DNA of 64,000 bases, taken from the NCBI GenBank assembly GCA_000310025.1, contig FN649736.1, forward strand, positions 1,322,501 to 1,386,500, given 5' to 3'. Positions 23,392-34,957 of this stretch are shown in pieces. Made by a program: the position numbers and the translations under genes. Numbering within the stretch: the first letter of the stretch is position 1; each line of letters opens with the position of its first letter. Origin of the DNA: Ectocarpus siliculosus (taxonomy: Eukaryota > Sar > Phaeophyceae > Ectocarpales > Ectocarpaceae). A model generated the notes under the pieces. That model searched no databases. It saw nothing but the letters and a program-made list of their open reading frames with translations, and was not told the DNA's origin.

Positions 23392-26300
23392 ATGAGGCTT
23401 GAAACTCTGCTCGTTGCGTTTGTGCCTGTCTCGGTGACTGCATTCTCTTTCGTGTCGAAGTTGAGACCTAACCAATTCTCGTTGGAGGTCAGGCCGCAGG
23501 TTATGTCGCGATATCGGACTGGACGAGCAAGTCGACCACGCACCTTGCGGCCTTTGTGGATGATGAGTTTTGGAGCTGGTGCAACTGATCGATATTCATG
23601 GTGAGGAGATGGGGGCGGTCTGCTCGCTGGTATGCTGTGTTGATAGACCGCCGTACTCGTGTGACACATCAGGCTTTATGTACTGCTGCTGTGTAGATGG
23701 ACGTCTGACCCGTACAAAACAGGAGGGAATACATGACACCGACCGTTGCAACGTCGCTGCAAGTTTTGGGCTGCACACAGTACCTGTGAACGAAACTATA
23801 CGTTCCCACGATTCGACCTTCGAATATGATTGCTTCCATCTCGGCATCATGAAGACGGCATGTTCGTGATGTTGCTCTTCCGTGCTCCAGAAGATCGGAA
23901 CCCAACAGCATTTGCCTGTGTTTACGATCGAAATCAGTCACATTCGGCTAGACACAGCCAAGCGAGATATGTACATACAAGTACATGCACACTTATATTG
24001 ACACCACGCGCTCCGTCATTTTTTTCAGCTCATAGAACAGCCTTCACTCTCGGACCAAACTGCTTTCATTTACCTCTGCTTCGGTTCAGGGATGAAACGG
24101 ACAAGGAAGTGAACGTCAAGGCGCGACTACCTGCGTGGGCCAAGGGCAAGTCTGTCGTCCTCGACATGACCAACACCCACGTGAAACTGTTTCTCAAGGA
24201 AGAGGAGTCCACGCCCATCATTGAGGTGCGGAAGTGTTTCACCATTGCGATGGATCTCTAGGGTGACACCACTGGTGCTCTTTCGATTATTTTTGAAACA
24301 AAGAGGCTCGTTGAGAGCAGGTCGCGTGCATGCACATGTGCATGGGGTTGCCCTTGTCCGCCTTACCACCAATCCGCACAGCAGCTCTCATATTCGCGCT
24401 GGGCCTCCCGCTACTCGCAGGGCGACTTACGAGGAGCTATCTTGATGGACGGCAGCTATTGGACGATGGGTGAGCGGGCGATGGCGTATGGGCTGCCACA
24501 CCATTCATCGGCTCACCTTGTTATTTCCGTACATTTGGTCCAAAGCCAGGAAGTACACGAAGTGTTGCCAAGAACGTCACGAAACAGAGAGTTCGTGAGC
24601 GTTGCTGTTTGCCAAAAGTACAACAGTTGATAAATCACGTAGTGATTGGTCGCCCCCTTGACCCTGCTTCATATTGCACGCCAACAGTTTTCGACACCTC
24701 GCCAACTGCTCGTGTCGGCAGAGACCCTCGATGACAATGGCAAGATGCTTTACCTCACCCTGGAGAAGGCGCCGCAGCTTACTGGATTGGGTCCTTGGAT
24801 GGGTGTTGTCCAGGGTGAGAAACAAGTGAACTCGGACTACCCCGAAGAGGACAAGGCAAGTTTTTTTCGTTTCGTGTTCGATTCGAAGATTTGTTGGGCA
24901 ATTCGGCACCTTTGGAGTTGCTGCGAACAGGTCTGACAAAGATGACTGTCGGTGTCTGGGGATGAGGTGTGTCATCGGACTGCGGTACGTCGACCGACAG
25001 AGCGACTGGTGCAGGCGTTGGTCAGCGACAAATACTCTACTTGGTGTGACGGGGCCTAGACGTACTGGTTTCCGTGTTTTCAATGCTTCTTCGAAGTCTC
25101 GCTTGGTTGCTAGGTGGTGTTGCCTTTTTTTGGTTGAGCCACGCATGATATCCACAGTTGCACATTCTATAGAATGTACCATGGGTTAAGTGACTGCCTA
25201 CACCCGCGCTGCTAATATTTCTGCCTTGGAGTCTTTGAACTCAGTTGATTGGCCTGTTGATCTCTCTCCACCAACCCAACCAATGGCAGGCGGCGGAGAT
25301 AGCTGCCATGGCTCACGAGGAGAAGAAGGCACAAGGTGGGGGTGGTTCGTAATACAAAGCGATTTCGACGTCGCGAATGACTATGATTGGCATCAGACTA
25401 CACTCGACCTGAGTAGCTGGTTGTTGTTGTTATTGTTGTGCTGTGTACAACAGCGTATCGAGATGATTGCAGGTTTGAACAGGAGTCGGGCAAGGCGCTC
25501 GCTGTTTGATGCTATCGTAAGCATCTGGTTCGCACTGCTTAATTTTTCGCCCCAGATGCTGAGTCGGGCACACCGAAGCATACCGGAGTTGTGGACGAGG
25601 ATGGCTTTTGCAGAGACCTGCTGGCTGTGCAGGCGATGAGTGGGGCAATGGTTGCGCGACAAGTAAGTGAACTGTTACGGCACCCTTTGCGCTTCATTTG
25701 TCTGAAATGCGTTTGGTTTTTACTACCCATAAAACAGCTGTTGTGATTGCAGAGAGTATTTGTCTAACACCCTGATACTTTGTATGTGCAGTGTATGTAT
25801 AAAAATTTCTCTGAGAGGATGCGACCCCCAAGGTTGGGGCGCGTCTCAGTGCATGTTTTGACGTCGCGCTTTCGTTGGGAGACCGCTGCGACCAGCCCTT
25901 ACAAGCTGCCGATATACTAGAAAAGATTAGCGGACACATTCGACAACGCGTAGAATGCGGGCAATTCCTCATGGAAGAACGAGCTGGAGGTTGTAGGGAA
26001 GTGTGTTCCGCTGCCTCCCGTGTCAGCTATGGTACTGCCACGTTGCGGTAGAAATAGTTTATTCGAGAGGACTGTCAAGTATCATCTCCTGGAGGTGACG
26101 TTAACGTTTCCTCTGGTGTCCTGGGTTGCACCTACCCCCAACAGGTACCAGTGAATGGAAATGCTCTTTTCTCCGCGGTGGCGATCTCCAAATGGTTCAT
26201 CGAAAGCGGTGAACATCCTGATGCCTCGTCGCCGGAGATTGAAACAATAGCAAAGGATTTGCGGCAGGTATGAGTATTCGTCTGGTATAGCAATAGGAGG

Positions 26301-27924
26301 TTTTGCCACTTATTCGATATCTTGATGAGGACTGCTTAAAAAAATTACTTCCCCACCCTGAACCAAGTATCTCCCGGTTTTTGCCCCTCGCGATGTCGTA
26401 CAAGCGCATATCCACTCGGTAGACTTTTAATCGATGGTTGACGAAAGTAAACTTGTCGAGTACCCCGCCTGAAATGGTGAATCTTCCAGATTTGGTGGTA
26501 CGCCAGGATACAGCCGAAACAATAAAGCACGTTTGCATCGCTGCATGGGGGAAGCGTGAACTCTGAATTATCTTCGTGTTGTCTTTGGGCCTCTTTCGCT
26601 GCCTTGCAGAAAACGCTGGACTACCTTACAAAAGCATACAAAGAGAACGCCCCAATCTACATGTCGGGGGAGTACATGGACGCCAGGCCGTTCGTGGCCG
26701 CTCAGGCGAAAGCTAACAGCATGGCCGACGGGGACGAGTACTTACAGGTGTGCTTCAGCAAATTTTACGGCCAGATGCGTGTCGCCACGATAGTGTCTAA
26801 GTAGCATGCGGCAGCGTGTCGAGTCTGTACAGCCCTCGGCCGTTTTTTTCTATTCTGTTCATGTTGTCGATGTTGCAAGTGCAACCCGTAGCAGCTCTAT
26901 CGGAAGAATTGCCAGCGCTGATGCTAGAATAGCATTCCACTGACGGACGAACCCTGCAGGACACGGGTGGATTCATTTTACGTCGTAGAGGGTTTTTGGG
27001 ACTCTCAATTGCAACGGTGCTCATCACTAGGAGTCAACTAGTCCGCGCCTATGGAGCAGCAATGTAGTGCCACTTTTCATGACGATGCGGCCAAGCCCAA
27101 CTGCTGTTCGCAGGTTTAGATCATCCCCTTGTGTGTTTCCAACCTTAGCATGCTGCGCGGTATGGAAGCACGATCGTCGTATGAGCACAGCCCTTACACT
27201 GTGTGCCACCAAACACTTTGCGTTATTCCGTTTCAGGCGATGCGGGATGACACTATGTGGGGAGGAGGTGGAGAAGTCGTGGGTCTGACTCATGTGCTCA
27301 AGAGGCCACTACACGTGTACGATCTGGTTTCAACAGGCCGACGGTGAGGGAGTGTAGCGCCCACTTTGGTATGTGACGTTGGGTTCGAGTATTTAGGAAA
27401 GCACAACCCTCTTGTTCCCCACCGATCGGCAAAATTCCAACCGCCATGCCTCCCTGGAGGTATCCCGAGAACGACGGCATGCTTCACGTCGACGGCTGCT
27501 CGGCTGACGACGGCAGAAAATGCGCATGTCTGTACGTGGTCTTGGTGGCTTTTTTACCAACTTTACTCTCTGCTCGCCTTCGGAATGATGAATTTTCGCA
27601 GGTTTGGCCTGAGAGTCATTGGGAGGTTCGGGGCCCCGCTGTACGCTAAAGAGAGGCCGATCCACATCGTCAGTACGTACGCGAGGTAAGCACTCAAGAG
27701 GTATATTTGCAATAATTTGGGAGCTGCTGTTGAAGAACGAACGGATATACATGAAAAATCAAGATACAATCGTATGACGTGTCTTTCGTGCCGCCAACTC
27801 CGCTCCTTTTCTTCATTGCAGATTCCCCGACCTAGACCCTGGAAGTCAGTCTGCTGAAGGGAACCACTACGTAGCCTTGTATCCGTACGAAGACGTTCCG
27901 GAGAAGAACAAAGGGAAGCTCTGA
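23392..27924 (+). CDS. CS (NudC/p23-like) domain protein fused to an OTU-like domain, predicted plastid leader
   Basis: Exons: 23392-23600, 24090-24225, 24421-24469, 24722-24855, 25290-25335, 25556-25662, 26145-26267, 26610-26747, 27237-27343, 27602-27685 and 27822-27924, 411 residues with phases matched at every junction. The leader MRLETLLVAFVPVSVTA followed by FSFV fits a heterokont signal/plastid peptide. Residues ~68-150 form a CS domain (YSWDETDKEVNV, SYWTM near its end), a co-chaperone fold. From ~220 an OTU-like fold follows: VPVNGNALFSAVA, YMDARPFVAAQ, MRDDTMWGGGGEVVGLTHVL and GNHYVALYP. In active OTU proteases the first motif is DGNCLF; here the Cys is Ala and the Asp is Asn, while the His is kept, so peptidase activity is unlikely. 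The intron after 24855 begins with GC. The substrate is unknown; a chaperone/ubiquitin-fold adaptor is an inference. Confidence 0.8.
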
Positions 27925-28759
27925 ATCCTCAAGACTGAGCGTTTGGTTTTCGGTTTGCAAGAATCACCACTCAAGTAGTTCCCACAGGATGGGTGAGGTC
28001 CCATTTGTCACGTGAATGTCATGTTTGTGTTGCGCTGTCGTGGAAAGAGCAACGGAACGTAGTTAACATGGTGTACCTTTCGGTACACGTGGTCTAGAGG
28101 AGCATACAGTAGAAGTGACAAAGCGGTCAGGCAGGTGCGCTCGTGTTGACCTGGTCCGTTGCCTTGTATTTGGGCGAACAAACCTTGCGTATCCTACCTA
28201 CTGTAGCCCGATAGGAATAAGGTGTTGTTGTGCACAAAAAGAATACAAGTATTGTACACGGCTTGAAGCGCGAGTATGGCAAACCCACTATATGCTGGTG
28301 TGATTGGCAACACCGATTCGTGGCGACGGCCGTTTTGCTCATGTTGGAATGCATCCATCCGAGAGAATCGCAACAATGTACAGCTGCTGAACGCCTGCAC
28401 GTGGAATCGCCGTTTTTCTTCTGCAGTTGGCGTGTTAATCCACTGGCTAATACAGCTCCCCTTTGGTTGCAAAAGTCCCCCCTTGCAAAATCCGGAGCTA
28501 TGATTGATGATGGTGATGGTCAACAACATGTTGGTTCAATGGAACAAAATTGGTCGTTCTTTTCAACAGGAAAGAGACACACATAGTCTATATACCACTC
28601 TGGGTTAGAGCTAGCTGCTCGGATTCTAAAGACTACACTTTTGCAAGGCTGACTCGCCTCAGCTTCTCCACCACCCCAAGATTTACACCGTATGCGTACT
28701 GCTGCCCATTTCAAGCAGCTTACACAAAGTCCTTTGTGCATGAAACAGCAGTAGCATGG
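27925..28759. other. Convergent intergenic region, 0.8 kb
   Basis: It lies between the stops of the CS/OTU gene (+) and the mitochondrial carrier gene (-). No coding exon was seen. It contains the hairpin at 28071-28088. Confidence 0.6.
28071..28088. promoter_or_regulatory. Perfect 7-bp hairpin around GTACCTTTCGGTAC
   Basis: GTGTACC, loop TTTC, GGTACAC. The core 14-mer (28073-28086) differs by one loop base from 14486-14499. It lies 147 bases after the stop of the plus-strand gene, in a tail-to-tail interval, so a transcript-end role is conceivable. Confidence 0.45.
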
Positions 28760-31700
28760 TCATGAAATGCCTAACTGCCGCTTGAGGAAGTCGAACGTAG
28801 TAAAACTGATGCTGATGCCCACCGGCCCCTTGACCCAGTTCATGCTCAGACCCTTGAATAATCCTCCCATTCCCTGTTCTTTAAAAACCGCCTGCATGCA
28901 TGGTTGTGACAAACAAGAAGAGCGTCAAACCAGGGTGGGATATGAATGGCTGAGGGCATGCGTCGTGGAAGTTTCTATCGGAGACTTGTTGCGGGAGAAA
29001 CGGATCTAAGTTATTCCGTAATACCACGCTGTCATAGCGTCACAAGTGCTACCGCCTCAGTCGCAACGGTGTGCGTGTGCAGTATTGGACAAACCGACCT
29101 TCCCAATTACGAATTCTGACACACGTGAAAAGGAGCCAGCAACGCCGACAAATTGAAAACAACGCGCATTGCCGTGCATCGTGGCTCACCCTCCTACCGT
29201 ACACATGGCACTTGAGTTGCCCACCTTGAACGTTTGAAAAATATTTAATCTGCGCACAAATTCCGGCTTCATCTCCACCCCTGATTTCGGCACCTCGAAC
29301 ACCTGCCGAGGACAATGCATTTCGGTCATGACAAGTGGGACCGCCGATTGAGCAACCTAATCGAAATGGCAAAACATATGGCGATGCCTTTGGAGTATTC
29401 GGCGCGCATCGACCAGAATTGTCGTATCAGCAACAGCGTCTCACCAACCACCGATGCCGGTGAATCTGCCAACACCGTAAACCAACCGCGTTCCGAGCTA
29501 CGGCCATTATGGTGATGTACTACATCTATACTGGCATATCTCGTTGGTCTGTGAACAAAGGCTACCTGGGTGAATTGGTTTCTCTTCTTGTTATCGAGAT
29601 CACGTCTTTCTATCCTTTAGGTCCCTCCCAACTCTGTGCTGAATTCAGGCATCTCTACATCGTGTGCGGTTGTCATCCCTCCCGTCCTCTCGCTCCCTGC
29701 TCAAGGACGAAAATACAACAAAGCTCCCGAGAGGCCGACGACAAATTTGTTGGGTTGATATTTCATCAGTTTACCATTTACACCAGCATGTCTTTGAAAA
29801 CGAGTCATGGTTGGGTAGTCTACCTTGGTGGAGTCACGCTCCCAAAACACGGCCTAATCAAGAAGTTTTTTTTTCGACTTTCGGTTACCTTCTTGACCCC
29901 CGCGTGTGTGTCGATGAGTCCGTGCGTCTGCATCCGTCTTCTCGTCACCTCCAGCGGGTATGTACAGCTTTGCGCTATGAGCCCAGCAAGAGCCCCGATC
30001 CCCAGCTTGTGAAACGTCCCTGGCTCCTTCCCCGTCAACACAGCCACCTATCACACACACCCAGGACACACACGAGGGTCGTCAGGAAAGTCTCGATATC
30101 ACAACAGTAGAGCGTGGCGTTTGTACAAAAAGGAATTATCGCCAAAGGGTGAGCCCGAGCACAGAGCATTCGATTCTCCATCAATCCCGCAAATGCAACA
30201 TGACTCTCGAGACATGTTCACCTTGTGCTTTGCCTGCTCGTTGATGGAAAACGCGATCCCTGCGTAGGGGATGATGCCCAGCAGACTAGGCGTCACTCCG
30301 CGGTATAGTGCCTTGAAACCGTCCTGGCGAACCACTGTCTGTAGCAGCTCTTGGACTCCCATGCTGGAATTTACGGTGACCACAAAATATACGGGCATTC
30401 ACCGTGGGTGAGAACAAGTGGCATGGCCGACACAAAGCACACCGAGTCGGTGCCGCTCTAATTGTGCTACACCCCATGTCAGGTTAGTTGGGTTGCATGG
30501 ATCAATGAGCGACAGCTTTGGCTGTAGGTTCGGTTCTAAATTCGGAGATTGCGGTTGACTGAAGGCTACACGGTGTACCAACTGCAGCATGCCAAGCGGC
30601 AGAGCTGTCGGTCGCTCCTTCGAGACGCATCAACGCACTCGACTTTTGTTAGCCCGCCTCGTTTCGATGAAATTGGAGGTGTTTCCACGGATGTGCTTAT
30701 ACCGCCCATCCTACCGTTTTTGAATGAATACTGCTGTGAGGCCAAACCTTTCCGTCGAATCAAATCGGCAAAACGTTCAGATTCGAGTCAAACATCGGGA
30801 GATCAAGACTCAAGGAGCGCCATTGTGATTAAGTAACAGCATTGCCCGCCCGTCTACTTTCCTGAACCAAAAAGTAGAATTCTAGTGACACCCCGACTAG
30901 CAAAGTAAATACAATGTTTTTTCCGAGTCAATGACATGGACCAGGACCAAAGCTTAGGTGCAGCGCGGTCTACTCGCACGCACCCCGCGCCATCATAGTC
31001 CGAGTTGCACGCTCTCCACGTCGCACCCCGCGAAAAAGAGCGAGAAAGAGAGACAGTCCGAGACGAAAGCATTCCACGCCACGCCAACTGTCGGATGACT
31101 GCACATCGTTGTTTCGCGGTGACTAGGGTATTTCTGACAACAGTTAACAAGATACGACTTCAGTTCTGCTTCAAATAACAAACATGCAAAAGAGTTGTTC
31201 ACCTTCTTCGTCGTCCGCCCAGTTTCCTGGCATGTCCAACCGCCAGTCTCGCCCGTGCAAGGTCCAGAGGATACGTTACCAAAGCGGATGTGGCTCCCGC
31301 TAACGACCTGGATAGAGTAAATCGTAAATTCAATTTGAAATTGTGTGTTCAGCTCCGAGAATTGCAACACGATTCGGTGGCGATACCATAATACTGTATC
31401 AGCCACGGTTGCGTTGTTGGCATCATGCCCATGGGCATCCTCCGTGGGTTCCTTGATGTGTGGATGATGGAACAACCACCGCGCAGATTCACGGGTTTCT
31501 GTAATCGATTCATCCACCACAACGTTTCTTGCATCCACGAAAAATGAGCTGACCACGCTTGGAGGGTGCATACCACACCCCGAGTGCTCCAATTGCAGCG
31601 TACGCGAGTGCGCAGGACGAGACACCGCTACTCCCACTTTTCATTTCTCGTTTTCGAAAACTGGCCCTGTTCCTTACCCTGACATGAGTGACTCTGTGTT

Positions 31701-34700
31701 GGAAAGTCGTTGTTCCGCGTTTGGGTCGCGGCGCGTCTTCCGCAGTAGGGCCCACCGTTTGAGCGAATCGAACATCATAAACTGCGTTCCCGCATACGGA
31801 AACACGCGAATCATCGTCGCGCTGGAAAAAAACACGATGGAGGGTCGGGGAGGCAATCCGGTTATGGCGGTGTACCATAGCAACGAGCTGGACTCCAAAC
31901 GCTATCTTGGCAATTGAGACAGGAAACAACGGGGCCACAGTGGCGACATGTTAGCCCACGGGCAGTCAACATCTACCGATGAACGCAAAATGGAACAGGA
32001 TGGTACCGGCGCAAGTCATGGTTGAAATAAAATCCTATCAAACAACAGCTCGGTCAAGTAGTACCTCCGAGGCAATCGACACAATCAACACAACCAGGAG
32101 AAAGCAAACCTGTTGCCCTTCCAGAGTCCGGCCGGGCCTTCCAAGGCTAGAATGTCCTGGAATAGCTTCTCCGCCTAAACGCGCATGAAAAATGCAAGCA
32201 CAGTATTGCGCAACAACGATGGACCCACAACGAATGAAAATGCAGTCAGAGCATCCGTCCAGCCTTCTCTGGGGTGGATGTGGTTCCGTTCCAGCTTATT
32301 CGAAATCATCCAGGTTCCCAAATACCGGTGGGTCGCCGTCAACCGCGGCCATGCTGGCGTCAAATCCACACCAATGGCCGTCATCCCGAATGACTTATGC
32401 ACCCACAGGAACGCAAATAAGCCATGCACCCACAACCTTGACAGACCAAAAATAACCCCTGTGCAGGAAAAAAAAGTGTAAAATTTTCCGAGGCTCGCAC
32501 TCTTGTTGTTCTCGACTCCAGCTCCAACGTCCTCTCCCTTCACCCAGCAACTGGTTGATTTAGAACTAAACCTTTTGTGGTACTCCCCAACAACACAAAT
32601 CTCCGCTTTGGAACGGGCATGAAATCGACCAAAAACCCTGTAAGCGCTAACCCTAACCCTAACCTCAAGCTCACTCGATAGGTGCTAGCTTGGCGCAGGG
32701 TGGTTAAGTTCTAGGTTTGTGAGCCGGCATTGGGGCTAGGTTGGTGTTTATGGGTTGTCAATTTCTAGGTTGGTAGGCTTGGATAGGTGCTAGGTTGTCG
32801 TTGATGCGACAAATCTAGGTTGTTATTGCTTGGATAGGTGCTAGGTCCTGGCGAGCGTTGGTGCTAGGTTGATGGGCCTTGGAGTAGGCCTAGGTCGCTC
32901 TTGGGTGGGAAACGGTGCTCATGCAGGTCTGTTTAGGCGGGACTGCCAAGTTGTGGGTGAACGACTTGGGTGCGTCCCCGTGGGTGTATCGAGTATTTTT
33001 TGGCCGTCAAGTTCTTCATTGTCGATTGTTGGATCCTCGGGCAATGCATCGCACCAGACAACATGAAGAAAAAATTCAGCAGCGGGACAGGCACACAGTA
33101 TGTTCGATACATTAACTTCCTCGCCAGCACAAACAAAACCCGTGTAAGCTTCTCCGTAAGATGCCAGGAGTACGATTCGCCCCGCAAAGGCGTATCGCTC
33201 ACAATGACTCCTTAAATCACATGTCTTGAGCGCTTTCATGGAGGTCCATTGACATAATGGTCACCACACTGCCGTCTTTGTACTCCCCCGAGTCTAACAA
33301 CACTTTGCCAGAATTATTTCGCTGGCAAAGGAGACATGCTGCAAACATCTCTCTGTGTCATAATGAGCTCACTCCGTGAGCCTCTCTGCATAATTGGTAA
33401 ACAGCAGGAGTTGTCATGGGGTTACTGGTCGGCAACTTCGTTCATGTGGAAGCAACAACAGCACATCCATTGCCTCTCGGCAAGACAGCTTGGTCGTGAT
33501 CCAATCAGACACCTCGAGCAGGACCTGTACCCTATGCTTCAAAGGGGACTTCGCGAGAAATTACGTTCATGAGGAACTAGAACAGGGAGGGGGTACACAG
33601 ACCCTATCCGTAACCCTACACCCTAACCCAACTTCCCCCGACTGAATTTATCCAACAATTCACTTGATAGAACACGCTGCTGACAAAAAATGATCCGCAA
33701 AATGACATGAGGGCCAACGTCGGCACATGAGTGTCGCCAAAACAAGTACTTCTCTACTTGCATGGTTGTGGCCCCTCTTATAGGGCGGGAATATGTAGAC
33801 CGATTCATGGCAGGCACAACATTTCGATGTTCTATCTGTGCCAAGAACAGCGGCCCTTCACCCCACACGCTGCTTTGTCCATCACTGTCTTAAAATCACA
33901 CGTGTGCAACAGCGGCAGCATGGTCACACACCTTTTTGAAGCTAAACCTCTCGTTGGTGACCTGGAAGAGGATCTTGATCCTATCTACCGGTGCCACCAC
34001 TGACTTTGCCAGCATGCCGGCCAGTCCACCCGCGACTACTCGCTTCAGAGTAATAACCACGTCATCGCGGTGGTGCTAAAATAGCGGAGCGGTAGAATCA
34101 ACAGCGCAGGAGCAGCAAAGCCCAAACATGATCAAAGGGAAGTGCATGCCGCCTGTAGCAGCCTGAGGTCTGAGGAAGGTGCGTGTTACTTCATTGTTTT
34201 GGATGATGATACGCGGTGAACGCCAGCGCGATTGTAGGGGATAGATATGTATGTAGCAGCCGTGACGGATGCGGCAAAGCTCCGAACAGCAAGGGTTGAA
34301 CGACTCAACGAATAAGCACAACTCAAGATTGCTGTCAATGGCCATGGTGACAAGGTAGAACTAGGAGGGCTGGGTGACTCTATTGCGCAGCGTACGTCCG
34401 CATCACCTCAAGTTTTCCGTTCGCGAGCGCGCTCAGAAATAGATTGCGCTCCATGGCGGGAGGAGTTCTTGCTTCGGCTGCCGTCTCCTTCTCCCTAAAT
34501 CCCTGGTTGATGCTATCATCGGTATTTCCAGTAGTCTCAGTCCCTCGGTCAGCCCTGCTGCTAGTTGCCAATACAGCAGTGCTAGTAGTTGAGATCCCTT
34601 GCCCAGAAACCCGCCGGTGCACATCTCCGCTGCAGTGATGTCTCTCCAAGTACGTTGCACTGATCGTCGACCGCGGTATCTTCCCTTCGCCATCAGGTTC

Positions 34701-34712
34701 CTCCTTGCACAT
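28760..34712 (-). CDS. Mitochondrial carrier (SLC25), coenzyme A carrier type
   Basis: Exons: 34712-34407, 34075-33932, 32174-32110, 31821-31678, 31307-31203, 30363-30222, 30047-29889, 29302-29225 and 28891-28760, up to 424 residues (338 if the ATG at 34454 is used). Three carrier repeats are visible: APVDRIKILFQ with LWKGN and RVFPYAGTQF, TYPLDLARARLAV with YRGVTPSLLGIIPYAG, and TYPLEVTRRRMQ with GLSMNWVKGPVGISISFTTF. The last signature is typical of SLC25A16/A42/Leu5p carriers that move CoA or adenine nucleotides across the inner mitochondrial membrane. The N-terminal 86 residues before MERNLFLSALANG are Ser/Thr-rich and unconserved, so the downstream Met is equally likely. One 1.76-kb intron (32175-33931) holds telomere-like and tandem repeats. 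It is divergent with the UBA gene. Confidence 0.92.
32645..32900. repeat. Telomere-like CCCTAA units followed by degenerate GCTAGGTT repeats
   Basis: Three CTAACC-type units (TTAGGG on the other strand) at about 32647-32666 are followed by many irregularly spaced GCTAGGTT or TCTAGGTT words to about 32890, within a carrier-gene intron. The region has no coding sense. It could be an interstitial telomeric scrap with a decayed minisatellite. Confidence 0.7.
33552..33640 (+). repeat. Dispersed ~80-bp repeat, copy 1 (contains CCCTAACCC)
   Basis: It shares CGCGAGAAA, ATGAGGAA, TAGAACAGGGAGG, GGTAC.CAGACCCTA and CCCTAACCCAAC in order with 38209-38283. Copy 1 has a short extra piece in the CCCTA tract. 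Confidence 0.75.
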
Positions 34713-34957
34713 AGCAGCCTTCAAATCTAGCCTCGGAATCTCTGCAGCAGCAGTGGTGGCACAAGTACACACACAGCAGCTGGGGAAGAAGGTATAGCAC
34801 GCAGCGGCAGTCCAGTGAGCTGGGTTGCAGCAAAACACAATAGAGAGCAAGCGTGATGGGGGCCCATCGCTAGGATATTGCTGTAGCACATGGGGGGTCC
34901 CTGTTTGGGTAGGGTTACAACAACAACGGAACAACGGTTAGGGTGCCAGTGCGGGAG
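34713..34957. promoter_or_regulatory. Divergent promoter region, 245 bp
   Basis: The start codons of the carrier gene (-, 34712) and the UBA gene (+, 34958) face away from each other across this gap. A GGTTAGGG telomere-like word occurs at 34937-34944. No TATA box was seen. If the carrier starts at 34454 the shared space is 503 bp. Confidence 0.5.

Noticed and set aside
25464..25515. Extra exon candidate between CS/OTU exons 25290-25335 and 25556-25662
   Set aside because: Using it breaks the phase into the next exon; direct joining keeps the frame.
32175..32543. Long minus-strand open frame (about 120 codons) inside the carrier intron
   Set aside because: It overlaps the carrier exon boundary. 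The protein shows no family motif, and all three frames on the opposite strand are also fairly open, so it looks like composition rather than coding.
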